A stretch of DNA of 64,000 bases from Rhopalosiphum padi. Taxonomy: Eukaryota; Arthropoda; Insecta; Hemiptera; Aphididae. Every line of letters starts with the position of its first letter. Position 1 is the stretch's first letter. The position numbers were made by a program, and so were the translations under genes. This document shows positions 28,109-40,260 of this stretch, one piece after another. The notes below the pieces were generated by a model. It was given only the letters and a program-made list of their open reading frames with translations. It did not search any database and was not told the origin of the DNA. The DNA is taken from positions 29,177,858 to 29,241,857 of the forward strand of contig NC_083598.1 in the NCBI RefSeq assembly GCF_020882245.1, in the 5' to 3' direction.

Positions 28109-28838
28109 ACCTATATAGGCACTCCGAACGAGACACAAACACGCGTAACAGTCAACAGGTACCGTTTAAATTAGAAATTCTGGTTTTTCGCGTAATAATC
28201 TAATATTTGGCCTGCAGTGGTGAGACTATATTATACGAGACGGTTGAGAATTGCAATCATAATCTTGGACCTTTGATAGTTGGGTACTTATACGTACAAA
28301 AACTGATGATTTAAAGTGGTCATCAACCAATAACAACAACAGCCCATTTCCAATGTTGATTACAAATTTCAAAATTATATTACTATTTCGAAAAACAATT
28401 TCACAGAATACAGGAACTAGTATACTTTAAGTGTGGTATATAAATATATAATGCACTAATATATAATAAATAATAATAAAATAAAATCATCATGGACATA
28501 ATTTAGATATTTAAATCTTTTGAATAAAATTAGAGATGTTATTGTGTTTCATTTATCAATTTATCAATAAAAATAACTGATCTCTGGCTCTATTTACTCT
28601 TCTTCCCTCTTTTCACTTATAAATATAAATGGGCACCAATTTGAAACCACCCACAATAATTTATGTTTTGTTATTCCACACTGCTCAACCAATTAGGTAA
28701 GTACTTGAGAAACTAGTCTCTAGCCGGTCAAAATTATGATAATCGCCAATCCGTCATTCCTCTTCTAAATTAATTTATATTAAGTAATATATTTCACTTA
28801 ATTATTGGTGTGTACTCATAATATTCCGCTGTATACAG

Positions 28839-29700
28839 TGGCGTGCCCAGGAATTTTCGATGGGAGGGAGGATATATCATATATATGTTTTAAGAAAAGA
28901 CCGGATTTAATTATATTAAAAACACACAAAAATTGTATAATATTATACCAAAAAATTCATAATAAATTGCACTGTAAAAATACAAGTCATATAAAAAAAC
29001 TTTAAATTCTTAATTATAATTAAACTATTTTTTTTTTTAATTGATGAAGGTATTACTTTTTTGAATTAAAATTAATAATTAAATATATTTCCAAATTATG
29101 TTCATTAAAATTAAATCTGTTATTACTTAAAATATATTTATACAAAGAAAAAATACGTTCTACTTCTACTACACTAGTTATATTGGTGCATACTAAAAAA
29201 ACTCAACAATTTAAGCGTTATATCTAAATAAACATCTGTTTTCTGACATGATTTCATAGTAAGATTTAATAGTTTTATATCCTTTATTTTTTTCAATTAT
29301 ATACATAAATTATCTTTAGTTTATTTTCCATTTGGATCAAGAATATTTGTTAAAATATCTTCAGTTTTTCAAAACATATTCATACTTTAAGTAGCTAACT
29401 ATTCGATTCTTCCTAGTTTGTAAGATTAATGGATAACTCAGATATGTGTAATTTTATAAATGCTATAAACCATATTTGACTGTATCATTGTGTACAAGCT
29501 GTTTCAGCTTTTCACACTGATGATGATTAACATTGTCTTTTAAACTTTTAATCACAATAAAATTTTCAAAATTATTTGCATAGAAAAGTTCTACTTTTAA
29601 CCATGTTTCCCACCTTTTAATAATAGATTTGGGAGGTAAAAGTATACCCGACATTTCTTTTCTGTATTTATTTTATTTATTTATTTTCGGTGGTATTTTT
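28839..29700 (-). pseudogene. hAT-family transposase remnant (C-terminal part)
   Basis: Read on the minus strand, 29654-29463 gives LLPPKSIIKRWETWLKVELF and onwards, resembling the segment of a hAT transposase family common in aphids that reads P-x4-I-x-RW-TWL. Further downstream, at about 29195-29040, the strand encodes APITSVVVEVERIFSLYKY followed by LSNNRFNF and EIYLIINFN. This is the conserved C-terminal dimerisation region of hAT transposases. Stops and frame changes separate the pieces. The plus-strand sequence CAGTGGCGTGCCCAGG at 28839 is probably the terminus beyond the 3' end of the transposase. No opposite terminus was found, so the element is truncated or decayed. Confidence 0.65.
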
Positions 29701-31980
29701 AGGAAAACTTTTTTTCCTAAAATAAACGAAATACCTAAGTTACAAATATATCTTAAATATTGTTAAATAATCTATTTATGTAATAATAAATTTAGTTTAA
29801 TTAAGTATTTTGTTTATTAAAACACACAATTTTAAAAAAATCCAAAAACGTGGGAAATTGTTAAAAATTGCACTATAAAATTAAATAGGCAGAGAATGAG
29901 AGAACATAAATTTTATAATTATAATAAATATATTATTATTAAAAATATAATTTATAAGCAATAACTTATTACTAATAATCAAAAGCAATGACTTTATAAC
30001 AAGTAGGTACCTAACAACTCTAATATCTAATACCTAATTAGTTTAACAAAACTCAGCAAAAAAAAGTCAATGGAGGGATATAACCTCTAACCTCTCCAAA
30101 ATACTTATTTGTAAAATGTTGTGATTTTGAAGAATTTTCTAAAAATTTAAACTTAAAACGCATATAAAAAAAGTTGTACCTATGCATTTTATAATTTTTA
30201 TACAGATACAAGAACAACTTAGCCCTTAGGTTAGGTATTAAATTGATCATCAATTAGGTTCTTATCGTAAACAGATGCACAAAATACACACACACACATA
30301 TCACTGTAAAATCAATATATTGTAATAATTTACGATGTCAAAACTAGAAAAGTAAGCTAATCCTTAATAGGTAATATCTACTATTAAGATACAACATTAT
30401 AGGTACTTACCTATCTAACTAAAAGATCATTTAGTTAATTTTACACCAGGCGTTGTTTTATATTATTTTATTAAAACAAAATCATAAAGAACTGAATGAC
30501 TACAATATACCTATTGTAGTTTTATAAATCACAATATTATAATTATTAATTATTATTTGTTAATTTTTTTAAACTTGTATTTAATATTTATGAATATCTA
30601 TTAGGTATTTACTATTTAGGTAGATATAAATGTATACCTACATGTATATCTACATTATAGACAATTTTAATAATTAGTGTGCCTATTAACTAAACTTAAT
30701 ACTATAGGTATTGATTATAACCAGTTTAAGTTTTTAATACTTACCTACTACCAAGTCTTAAGTCTCAACGTATACCGCCGCAACCCAGTCCTCAAGCTAC
30801 CTATCTCAGACTTTGTAGTGTTACCTACCTATTTAAAATTTTATCAAAATGTTTAATTTTATCATTTAAACAAATATATACCTAATAACTTTTTACCTTT
30901 TTGATACATATGCGATATAAACAATAAGTATGTAGTTCAAAATACAAATGCACTTTCCTAATTTATAAATATTAACTTTATGTCTATCTATATATTTAAA
31001 TTCTAAATTAATATTAGTCATAATACACCCCACAATGAATAGTTTTGAAAACACGCACCACAGACAACTGAACTAGAAAGATAAAAAAAAAAGTCTTTAG
31101 TCTTGAAAATATTTTTATACTTTCTTAAAAAAAAGAATAGGATAGAAAAAAAATAGTATAAAACGTTTAAAATTATCATATCTGTGGTACCACCGTATTG
31201 CTGACCAGTGCCATGAATCATGATTTCTTGAGGTTCGAGTAACTCGTCCTTGCACTATACCGCAATTGTGTTTAAATTCTCAGTTCTCATTCAGTTTCAG
31301 TCGGTTCAGAGCTACACGCTACATGTCCTTCAGTCATCTGTATTAACGAATTTCGTATGAGATCGAGTGGTAGAAATAATAAGAATATAAACCGTTCTAG
31401 CCTTCTAGAGATGATCAGTAAGTTATATTAATATAAACCATAAATACTATTCATCTTAATAGCGTATACTTCGTAATTGAAAATTATACAATTATAAGCC
31501 AATTATTAAGAATCGTTAAAGTTCGTTAAAAAAAAATAAAAATTGCAGTTTACTAAGCTAGGGCAGTAAAACATTGACTATTTAAGTATTTTTTAATTCA
31601 TTAGATAATATAATAATATATATATAATATATTCTATCCTATGAGGCTATGAATACGTTTAATAAACAATGCGTTTAGTAACTCCATAATATTATAATTT
31701 ATATTTTATAATACTTGAGTAGGTAATTAAAAAAAATGTTAACTTAAACATTACATTTCCAAAGGCTTTTTATTTAATAGTTAATTTATTATTTATAAAA
31801 TATATTCTAGCGAGTTGTATTCGTATTTCTTTTTCAATTTAAAATAATATGATGCATTATGAGACTTTTAACATAGATTATTAAACCGGGTTTGGTAGGT
31901 ATGTTAAATTTAAAAAACAACCTCTGGGCTCTGATAAAATATAAATCATCTGTAATTAAGCCATCTAACTAGAAATAAAA
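29701..31980. other. AT-rich spacer with a possible 5' exon at 31270-31417
   Basis: Most of this stretch shows nothing. At 31270-31417 base composition is more balanced and TCAGT motifs (initiator-like) recur. A short frame from ATG 31357 runs 61 bases into a good donor (ATCA|GTAAGTT at 31417/31418). It would encode 20 residues starting MRSSGRNNKNINRSS. No second exon could be linked to it: the acceptor-like site near 33143 would give an immediate stop. It may be the 5' exon of a non-coding RNA, or chance. Confidence 0.25.
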
Positions 31981-31982
31981 AA

Positions 31983-32445
31983 GGGCGCCCGGTAATTGGG
32001 CCACTAAAATTTTACATTTATAATAGGTAGACCTGGAGATTGGGCCACTATTAAATTTTAAATTTTGTAGTAATAATTTTATAATACGTGAACATCATAA
32101 TATATAAATTGCTACGATACCTAACACTGCAGGCATCTGCAGCGCACATGAAACTTTGATATCTTATGATAATAATATAGAATTGTCATAAAATTAAATG
32201 GATAAAAATATTCAAAACCTTAGCTTACAAAGATAATGAAACATTGCGATGTAATAAATTATCCATTATCTTATGATATATTTGTTAGAAAAAAAATAAT
32301 CATTTATTTTATTTATTTATTTATTAACAGTATATTTGTGTGCTATACTTTTAGTCTTTTATGGCCCAATCTCTGGAGAGTAAAATGTAAACAAATATTT
32401 TATACGAAGCAAGTAGTTAAAATGTGGTCCAATTCCTGGGCACCC
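31983..32445. mobile_element. MITE with about 30-bp imperfect terminal inverted repeats
   Basis: The left end reads GGGCGCCCGGTAATTGGGCC and the right end, read inward, GGGTGCCCAGGAATTGGACC. A second inverted pair lies inside each end, GAGATTGGGCCA on both sides. The flanks are A-rich and give no clear target duplication, so the superfamily is uncertain. No transposase. Confidence 0.7.
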
Positions 32446-32469
32446 AAAACAAATATTGACCAATAGACT

Positions 32470-33285
32470 ATAACCTGCACAGAGCCAACGTCAGAAGAAT
32501 TAGCGCCCTTAACCCTCCCCCCCCCCATATAGTTTTAGTAGTAATAAAATTAAGTTTTTTAGTAAGTTTAAATAAAATTAGTAGGTATGTATAATTTTTG
32601 TATTATAACTTTAAACTTTATTACCTGATCATACAATATTATAACAAGGTTATTAATTTATAAAATTTCCACATTGTGTAAAAGAATAAAATAAAAAAAA
32701 TAGTAATTTTAAATTTGATACTTATAACTATAATTAATATTAAAACTAGTTCATTATACAAAAACAAGATAATTAATATGACATTAGATAATGAATATTT
32801 AAAATTGTGTAGATTGTTAATACGTATTAAAAGACAAAAGAAATAAAAAATAATTTTCAATTTGGCGCCACTTCCATGCTGGCACCCTGAGCAGTCGCCT
32901 AGGTCGCCCATAGCTTTAGCCAGCCCCGACAGTACGGCATCTATAAATTTATGATAACATAATTTACTACACGCATACAACTCAAAAAGATAAAGGAAAA
33001 TATTTTTTATATTAATCCAATCAGTACATTTGCTTCTATATATTATATTTATATTTATATATTATTGTATAATAAAATATAACTTTTCAAAATATAATAA
33101 TTATAATATTAATTAAATAAATTTCTTCATTTGTTGCCTTGTTAGGAATTTAACGTGTAATTCCAACAGCACCGCAGCCACGAGGTAAATTATTATTATT
33201 GTAATAATGCTCAATAGTTACCTTGTACACCAAAATCACATAAGAAAATAATTTACAATGTGAAATAAAACTAAAATATTTCAGT
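32470..33285. other. Fragments of hAT-like elements and AT-rich spacer
   Basis: A run of ten C residues (about 32518-32527) follows AGCGCCCTTAACCCTCC. At 32863-32940, GGCGCCACTTCCATGCTGGC and TCGCCTAGGTCGCCCATAGC resemble the GC-rich terminal segment of hAT elements whose ends read CAGGGCCGG. The minus-strand frame 32639-32980 crosses it and is not a gene. Boundaries are not defined. Confidence 0.4.
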
Positions 33286-33290
33286 TAATT

Positions 33291-34050
33291 TTTATTATGA
33301 AGAATATGTTTTTTTTTTCTATAACTAAAGGAAATGAAACAAAAATAAGCGTATAAAAATAGTATAATATATTAATATTTGAATAAAATAACCATGTAGA
33401 TATAATAGAAATCGCCCATAGGTAAAATACAATAAATATCTCTTGCACGACAGAAGAAAAATATTGTAAGAAATCGATGAAATCTAAAATTATTCAACAG
33501 AATTTGTAAAAACACATATTTAATGAAAAATATTTACAAGAACAACAATTAGTATGAGTTTCTCTTAATAGTGAATATAACAGCACACATAGTGGACGTA
33601 GTATAATATGAAAATTATTGATAATAATGTGTTAACATGGAGATGACATACTTGGAATACACAAATAAAGACATTACATTGACTAAAAGTATGTTTTAAA
33701 TAAGTACTAAATTAATGTCTAACTCAGAAACACATGAGATTTTAAAGCATAACTTTCAATCTTTTCTTTGATATTTTTACTACTTTTGTTAAGTATCTAG
33801 CATCATATTATAAAAACAATTAAAAAAAAAAAATTATGAGCGATTTCTAATGTATGATTAAATGTGATGGTAATTATCCCCATATTGACTAAGATAAATA
33901 AACTGTTGAAATCATGCAATACAATCACATTTTTAAAGATCCTTGCATATTTCAATACCACTTAAAAAAAAAACAATAAAATTATACAAAACAATCAATG
34001 GAATGTAGACATAAACATGTTTTTGTTTTTTTTTTTTTTTTTTTGTAATT
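33291..34050 (-). other. Probable 3' UTR of the WBP2-like gene
   Basis: Directly downstream of the WBP2-like stop codon on the minus strand. A candidate AATAAA polyadenylation signal (TTTATT on the plus strand) lies at 33296-33291, about 755 bases after the stop. A long T run at 34021-34044 (poly-A on the coding strand) follows the stop immediately. The true 3' end cannot be fixed without transcripts. Confidence 0.4.
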
Positions 34051-35130
34051 TTAATCATTCTTCTTATTTTCAGCTTCTTTGTAAGGTGGAGGGAGTTCCT
34101 AAAACAAAAATAACATCAATTATTTCAACTTAAATTAGATATCAGATGAAAACCAAAACATATTTAGTGATACTGAATCAGTTGATTGGTTTACTTTTTA
34201 TTGGAGAACTGTCATGACATTAGAATTAAAAATGTTAACAGGACTATATTAAAAATATAATTTATCAAATAAATCATTCAATTTAACTTATTTCAATTGA
34301 GTTAATGCCAAGGACGGATCTAACATGTATTTATGGTTGGGGCACTTTATAAGAAAAAGTATATAATATAGATATAACCCCCCACCAAAAAAAAAAAACA
34401 ATATGATAAAAATGTATGTTTTTTAATATTATTTTTTTCCAACGAGGGTGGTACTTGCCCCCAGTACCAAAAATCACTGAAATGTATAGTGTATATTATA
34501 CACAATGATTTTTGGTAAAATTATTTTATGGAGTTAACATTTTGTTTTACTAACCAATTTTATTCATTTGATAAATTAGTGTGCCCTAAGGTGCCAGAAA
34601 CATTTAAATATGGAAAATAATAATGTGCTATAAAAACATTTTATGTTCCTTTAGGTTGCTAAACTCAAAATTAATTTCTCGATACACAAGCTCATTCCTT
34701 CTATCATAAACAGATTATTTATTTTTTTAAGTTTATAACAATGTTGATACAACATATTTTTTTAAATAAATATAGCAAATAAAAGCTTACATAGTATGAT
34801 GGTGGTGGAACATAAGCCATTTGTGGTCGGTTGGGATCAAAGTATGCACTTTGTGCTGCTTCTGCTGCTTTTGCATCTGTAAATATTATGTACCTGTTAC
34901 TTTAAGATTTATACATTTTTATAAATAAAATTTTTTAAGACTAATAAATTATAATATTATTAATTCATAAAATATTTTGTCTTATAGCCAGATTTTTCGA
35001 AATTTTTATTAAACATACATATTAATTAGAGTAACTACAATACTCAACAGTCTGGAGTAATACAAATAATATAATATATTTTAGTAGCTTTATAATATTA
35101 AATAAATAATAAAAAAATTGAAATATATCA

Positions 35131-35162
<32 letters not shown>

Positions 35163-38100
35163 CATTTAGAACTTTCAGTATATAACTATTATAGTTCGAC
35201 AGTTATTACAATATATAATATATGTATAAAAGATTTACAATAAATAGAATCTTAATTATAGCATAATTTAGATAATTTGGTGATTAGATAACAATATAAA
35301 ATGAAATGATACAATATATTATGGTGGACGTATAACGGTATATGGAATTACAAATTACCTTTATTTAATAAAGCCGTTAGGAGAGACAGGAGGGGTTTTA
35401 TGATTGCACTGAATTCGGTAATAAAAGATGTAAATAAAGTTTCTATATTAGGAGATAGGTGGGAATGGTTATGATTGGAGGAAGTGGCTTCGGCATATGA
35501 TGGTTTATCGGTATTGGAATTTAAGGTGGATTTAAGGAAGTTTGTATGAGATTTGGGAGTAGATATGAAATGTTTACGACGAGGTGGTCTGTAATTAAGT
35601 TTTTTATAAACGGGACAGCCTTTGTAATTGGCAGGGTGGCTACCTTGGCATAAAGCACACCTGGCCGGAGATTCTGGTGACATAGTGCATACGTCAGATC
35701 TGTGTTCTTCGCCACATCTGATGCATCGTGGAATGTGGTTGCAGTAACCCTGAGTGTGCCCGTAAGACAGACAACGATGGCATTGAGGTGGGCCTTTACG
35801 TGGATGGGGCTTTTCGACAACAATTTTGGTGTGCAATAGATACTCGATTTTATATAAATCCATGTTGTTGGTGGCTATTTTGAGGTCGACGAAAAATAGA
35901 GGTAGAGGTGATTTATCGGAAGAGCGCTTAATGTTATGAACGTGGGTAACCTGGTGTCCCAGTTCCGATAGAGAAGTAATTATATCTTCAGTAGAGGTAG
36001 AAGGGTGGAGATTGCGGATCACCACCCGTAATGGACGCTTATCATACTGCTGGTATGAATGAAAACTGATGCTGTTTTCAATTAGATATTTAATGAGTAG
36101 TCTGTAATGCTCATAGAAATGAGTATGGACGATCAGGTAAGAAGGTGTGGTTTTACAGATAAATTCTGTTGTATTGAAAATTTTCATCAAGTTTGAGGTG
36201 AAACTGGAAAAATTACTCACGCCTTTGATATAAACTGCTGGTGGTTTTGGTAGGATATTTTGAGTATGTGTTTGAGTTTTGTTTGGCTGTGTGTTGTCGT
36301 TTGAGTCTTTAAGTGTGGTGAGAACTGAGTACCGGTTAGGAGTTATGAATATTTTTGATTTCTTATCATCTGGCTTGGGTGAGAGCGAAGAAGACGAAAG
36401 ATTTCTTTTGCTTGAAGTTGAATTAATTTTAGTTGTGACACGATTATTCGACGATTGGGCCGCCATATTACGTAAACGTAAACGGCAGAAAGTAATAATA
36501 TAATATTAGCGTATGAAAAACAGATAACGGAGCGAGCGTAATGACCGTGCGTTCATGATGAACGTTATCGCCGGACTGATCATTACTTTTATTTTATTAT
36601 ATAAGTATCAAGTATAATATGCTCCTTTTAAATCAAATGTTGATTATTTTTAACTTTTTCTTCACTAACTTGTTCAATTATTTTTCGTATTATCTATGAA
36701 AAAATGAAATACTACTGGTAAATAATTAAACTTAAAAACCAATTGATTGATGTGATACTACATGTTGTGAGTAGTATCACATTCAATTCAATTTTACTCT
36801 AAAATTGTGAAATTATGATAATGACTTTTTTTTTTTTTTTAATTATCTATATTAATAGTACAATATATTAAGTATTAACTGTTAAATAGTGATACAAATA
36901 ATTTATGCATGATATATTATGATCTTGATTATTTTATATTACTATTTAATGTACACACCTCAGTTTTTATCAAAAAGTATATAGAGGTAAAAAAATATTT
37001 TGCTGACTGGTATACAAAGAATGTGATAAATTAAATCCAAAAACTATTAATACCTTGTCCGTTAAAAAGTTGTGGAGGTGGAGCTGTTTGTGCAGGTGGA
37101 GCGCTTGCATAACCTGGATTACCAGTGAAACCAATAATACCGGGATATGGTGGAGGCATATCAGTTCTATAGACAGATTGAGCTAAAAATAAAATAAAAA
37201 ATGATTAATTATTGATAAAAATTTTTCAAAAAACACTTAGGTTTTCATCAATAGGTTTGTTTTATACAAATTTTACCAAAAATTATTGAACAAAATATAT
37301 ATTTACGAGGTGGTGCATCTGGAAAAGCTGCAGTTGAAGGCATCCATCCATAATAGCCAGGAGGAGGTACACCGTATGGAACATCAGCCATATAGTATGG
37401 ACCTTCAGGTGGTGCATAGGCTGGTGGATTATCCATTTGAGGATAGTTACTATTAGCTAAAAAAATCATATTGATTTGTATTGGTTATAGATCTGAATAC
37501 AATTATATTATATAGATAAAATAATCATACCCATTGATGCGGCTCTAAGCATAGCTCTTCCAAAATCAATAGCACCTCCCTTCTTAAAAATCAATTTGAA
37601 TTTTGCTTCACCGACCCAGTTTCCGTTAGGTTGAGCACGTACCTTACCTTTTATATAATTTGATCCAAATACTGGTTGTTCCAATTCCACCTTAATTTTA
37701 TAACAGTCTCAAAATTATAAAATGTGAAAACATTAATGTGATATTTAAATTCTAAAAATACTTACATCTTTAAGAGTAACAAATGGCATACTAAATGATA
37801 AAAGCTCGTCTTTATCAGATTTGTTGATGAAAATCAAACGATGAGTAGTTAAAAATAGTTTTCCCACTTTTGAACCATGAAATGCTCTGCCATCCTGGCC
37901 ATGAAAGTCAATTGTAACAGCATCAGTAAACAAAATAATACTAAAAAAATAAAAGAATATTATAGGTAGGTGGTAAGGTTCATTTATTTTATTTGTCACA
38001 AATAGTAAATAAATATTAAGATTAATATTATAAATTCTATATTCCTACCTATACTTCGTTTCATATATATACTATTTACTAAAGGGTATACCACTAAATA

Positions 38101-39416
38101 GACCACAGGTAGGTAGTAATTTATTACAGTAGTTTTTGGATTTCCAACGATCTTCAAATTATTAAAGATCTACACTGATAGTCTACTAAATAGTCAACAT
38201 AATTTTGGTTTAAAATAACTTGAAGAAAAAACTTTTCATTTAGGTAGATTTTCAATTTTTATTTGAGTTAATTAAATTTCAAATTTTTAATATAGATAGA
38301 TTGAAAAAAATTACTTTAAAAAACTAACTGGATTCATGGTTTGGTTCATAGTTTATAAGAAGACAAATAAAAATAGGTACAACTAATAAAAATCCCCATA
38401 AATACATACAGTTTATATCAGATAAACACATTATATCAATTACTATAAATTTTAAACTTAATTACAACAATTAAGAATAAAAACATAATTATCTGCTTCA
38501 ATAGGTTGATGATGAAAGTAAAATGAGAAAATGCACTAGAAAAAATTATTGAATGCTCATAGTACTAGAATTTTAGTCAATTTCATTGTTACATTCAATT
38601 GCATTACATAGTTCAATGAAATGATTGCCACCTATAGAATATTCTAGAATATTACCAACAGTGGTGAAATATATGAAGGTATCTTTAATTATAAAAGCCA
38701 GTTGTGGTTTCTATCCAAGTACTTAGTATAACCAAGAAAATATAAAAACAAATAACCCATTACTGTAGTTTAGTATTAAAATATCATCACATTCTTTTTT
38801 TTTGTAAATACCTCCCTATAATTGGATATAACAGAGGAAGTACATACAAAGATAAATGTGTTAGGCTAAGGTGCACAATCAAAAAAATTCTGAAAAAATA
38901 AATAAAACGCCTAGGTAATATTATAATATAATACAGTGGTGAAGGCCTTGTAGTAAAATCCTCATGATAACCACTCAGGCATTTTGGATGGAGTCCAAAC
39001 TAAAGATGTGTTCTAATTGCGTACTACTGACGACAAACAGGTACTATATCCTAAAAACCCTAAACCCCGCATCGCATAGAAATTCGAAATACAAATAATA
39101 TTTACAAAAGATTACCATTCGAAAATAAACCTTAGTGGGGGTGAGGAACTGAGGAACATATTTATCGGCAGGTTCGTCCAAAAGACGAAAAATAAGAGGG
39201 GAAAGTGGAACGCGGCCCGAAATGCAATTAGTCGCATCTGCAACGACTTCTGCACCGAGTGCATCGGTATTCGGTAGTACTATACAATAATAACAATAAT
39301 CCGTAGGTGGTATGAAACGGACGTCACGGGGCATACATAATCATTTGTATGACTCACCATTCGCCTGCGTGTATTAGGCAACCACCGCCTTGGACGTGAG
39401 CAGTGTTCAGCGACAT
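34051..39416 (-). CDS. WBP2: WW domain-binding protein 2 homologue (GRAM domain, five PPxY motifs)
   Basis: Coding exons on the minus strand: 39416-39358, 37940-37766, 37690-37531, 37456-37307, 37182-37054, 34876-34791 and 34098-34051. They sum to 807 bases (268 residues plus stop), with GT/AG introns and matching phases throughout. Residues about 1-130 match the GRAM-type region of WBP2: MSLNTAHVQGGG, LTTHRLIFINKSDKDELLSF, then QPVFGSNYIKGKV and GGAIDFGRAML. The C-terminal half is proline-rich with PPAY, PPGY, PPPY, PPSY and a final PPPYKEAENKKND. Vertebrate WBP2 binds WW-domain proteins such as YAP and NEDD4-type ligases through PPxY motifs and acts as a coactivator; the same role is inferred here. 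The start has A at -3. Intron 5 (34877-37053) contains a LINE insertion in the same orientation. The gene is head-to-head with the transporter at 42955. Confidence 0.93.
35140..36578 (-). mobile_element. Jockey-type LINE insertion containing only ORF1, with poly-A and 12-bp target duplication
   Basis: The insertion is bounded by the direct repeat ATCATTACTTTT at 35128-35139 and 36579-36590. On the minus strand it begins CAGTCCGGCGATAACG, matching the initiator-like CAGTC start of many full-length jockey-group elements. It has a 5' leader of about 112 bases, ORF1, about 185 bases of 3' sequence and a poly-A run of about 23. The 5' end is therefore complete, yet ORF2 (endonuclease and reverse transcriptase) is absent. 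Lack of divergence between the duplications and the long poly-A suggest a recent insertion. It sits in intron 5 of the WBP2-like gene, in the gene's orientation. Confidence 0.88.
35348..36466 (-). CDS. LINE ORF1 protein (gag-like, PRE_C2HC region and three zinc knuckles)
   Basis: Intact frame of 372 residues. The N-terminal third is polar and serine-rich (RNLSSSSLSPKPDDKKSK). The middle has the region that precedes zinc knuckles in jockey-type ORF1 proteins (VVIRNLHPSTSTEDI, PLPLFFVDL). Three cysteine-histidine knuckles follow from about residue 229: C-x2-C-x4-H-x4-C (CHRCLSYGHTQGYC), C-x2-C-x3-H-x4-C (CIRCGEEHRSDVC) and C-x2-C-x3-H-x6-C (CALCQGSHPANYKGC). Such proteins bind the element's RNA. 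The C-terminus is hydrophobic (IKPLLSLLTALL), as in the family. No reverse transcriptase follows; the native position for ORF2 has been replaced by a short AT-rich tail. Confidence 0.9.
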   Translation of the reverse strand: MAAQSSNNRVTTKINSTSSKRNLSSSSLSPKPDDKKSKIFITPNRYSVLTTLKDSNDNTQPNKTQTHTQNILPKPPAVYIKGVSNFSSFTSNLMKIFNTTEFICKTTPSYLIVHTHFYEHYRLLIKYLIENSISFHSYQQYDKRPLRVVIRNLHPSTSTEDIITSLSELGHQVTHVHNIKRSSDKSPLPLFFVDLKIATNNMDLYKIEYLLHTKIVVEKPHPRKGPPQCHRCLSYGHTQGYCNHIPRCIRCGEEHRSDVCTMSPESPARCALCQGSHPANYKGCPVYKKLNYRPPRRKHFISTPKSHTNFLKSTLNSNTDKPSYAEATSSNHNHSHLSPNIETLFTSFITEFSAIIKPLLSLLTALLNKGNL

Positions 39417-40260
39417 GATCGTCGTCGGTAGTCTCGTGTAGCCGGGAATCCAGTCGGGGAAGGAAGAAAAATAAAATAACTCGTCAGCAACGAATGTTCG
39501 CGAAATCGTATCAGCGGCGACGTAGAGAAAATGCTCGGCCGATTGCGTCACACGGGGCAAGCGAATACGCAAACGCGAAACAGCAACGACACGACCTGGT
39601 ATCACACTGACGAAGCGATGAGAAATAATTAATAACAAAAAACCACTCGCGTCTCGCACTACCTAGATTTTTATTATTAATCACGACGTAATATTATTAT
39701 CTGCAGTGTGCCTGAGCGTGCGCGCGCGACAGTGTACGTGTGACTGTGTGAGAGTCCGAGTGTTTATAATCACGGATTTTCTTTAAAAATCTTACACGCT
39801 TATCGCGCCCGACCGGATACTATTACGAATAATAATTAATAACGCATTAAATTTGGTTGTTTGAGAAAAACGCGACCGACGGACCGACGACGTACAACGA
39901 TATTATATTATTATCACTCAAAAAGTAAAGAGTAAAAACGAAATTGTCGCGTAGCGGTCGGGGGAGGGTGGTCTGTCGGAAAAGATACGAATCTTGGATG
40001 AGCCGCGGGACGGGGGTTGTTCGACAGGCGACAACTACAGCTGCGAACGACGCACGGGCACGGCAAAAATACAACAAATTACTACTGCACTCGCGTCCGC
40101 GGTAAACAGCTGCTGTCGTGATTAGAGAGCAGAGATTAAACATTCTTGGCAAATATTCAAGGTTACGCTGCGCCACAGTGTCGCCAAGCTGGAGATTTCC
40201 ACTCGACATAACGCAGCCGTTGTTTATATTTTTCAAACCGCGTTCCCGCTTGCAATAGAA
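39417..40260 (-). promoter_or_regulatory. CpG-rich 5' region of the WBP2-like gene
   Basis: The sequence upstream of the WBP2-like ATG is rich in CG dinucleotides up to about 40250, in contrast to its flanks; the richness also spreads into the start of intron 1 (39040-39357). Open frames here (39354-39659, 39847-40236) reflect composition. The transcription start is presumably in this block, but no single core-promoter motif stands out. Confidence 0.5.

Noticed and set aside
27962..28174. 70-codon frame with an IYIYIY run
   Set aside because: Generated by the TA/GT microsatellite.
32639..32980. 113-codon minus frame
   Set aside because: It crosses a hAT-like terminal fragment and low-complexity sequence, with no domain.
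35521..35823. 100-codon frame on the minus strand within the LINE
   Set aside because: Alternative frame over the zinc-knuckle region of ORF1.
37745..37999. ATG at 37999 as the start of the GRAM-containing protein
   Set aside because: It lies in intron 1; the family N-terminus is encoded by the exon at 39416-39358, which joins in frame at 37940.
39354..39659. 101-codon minus frame covering the WBP2 start
   Set aside because: Only the MSLNTAHVQGGG part is coding; upstream codons lie 5' of the conserved ATG and downstream codons enter intron 1.
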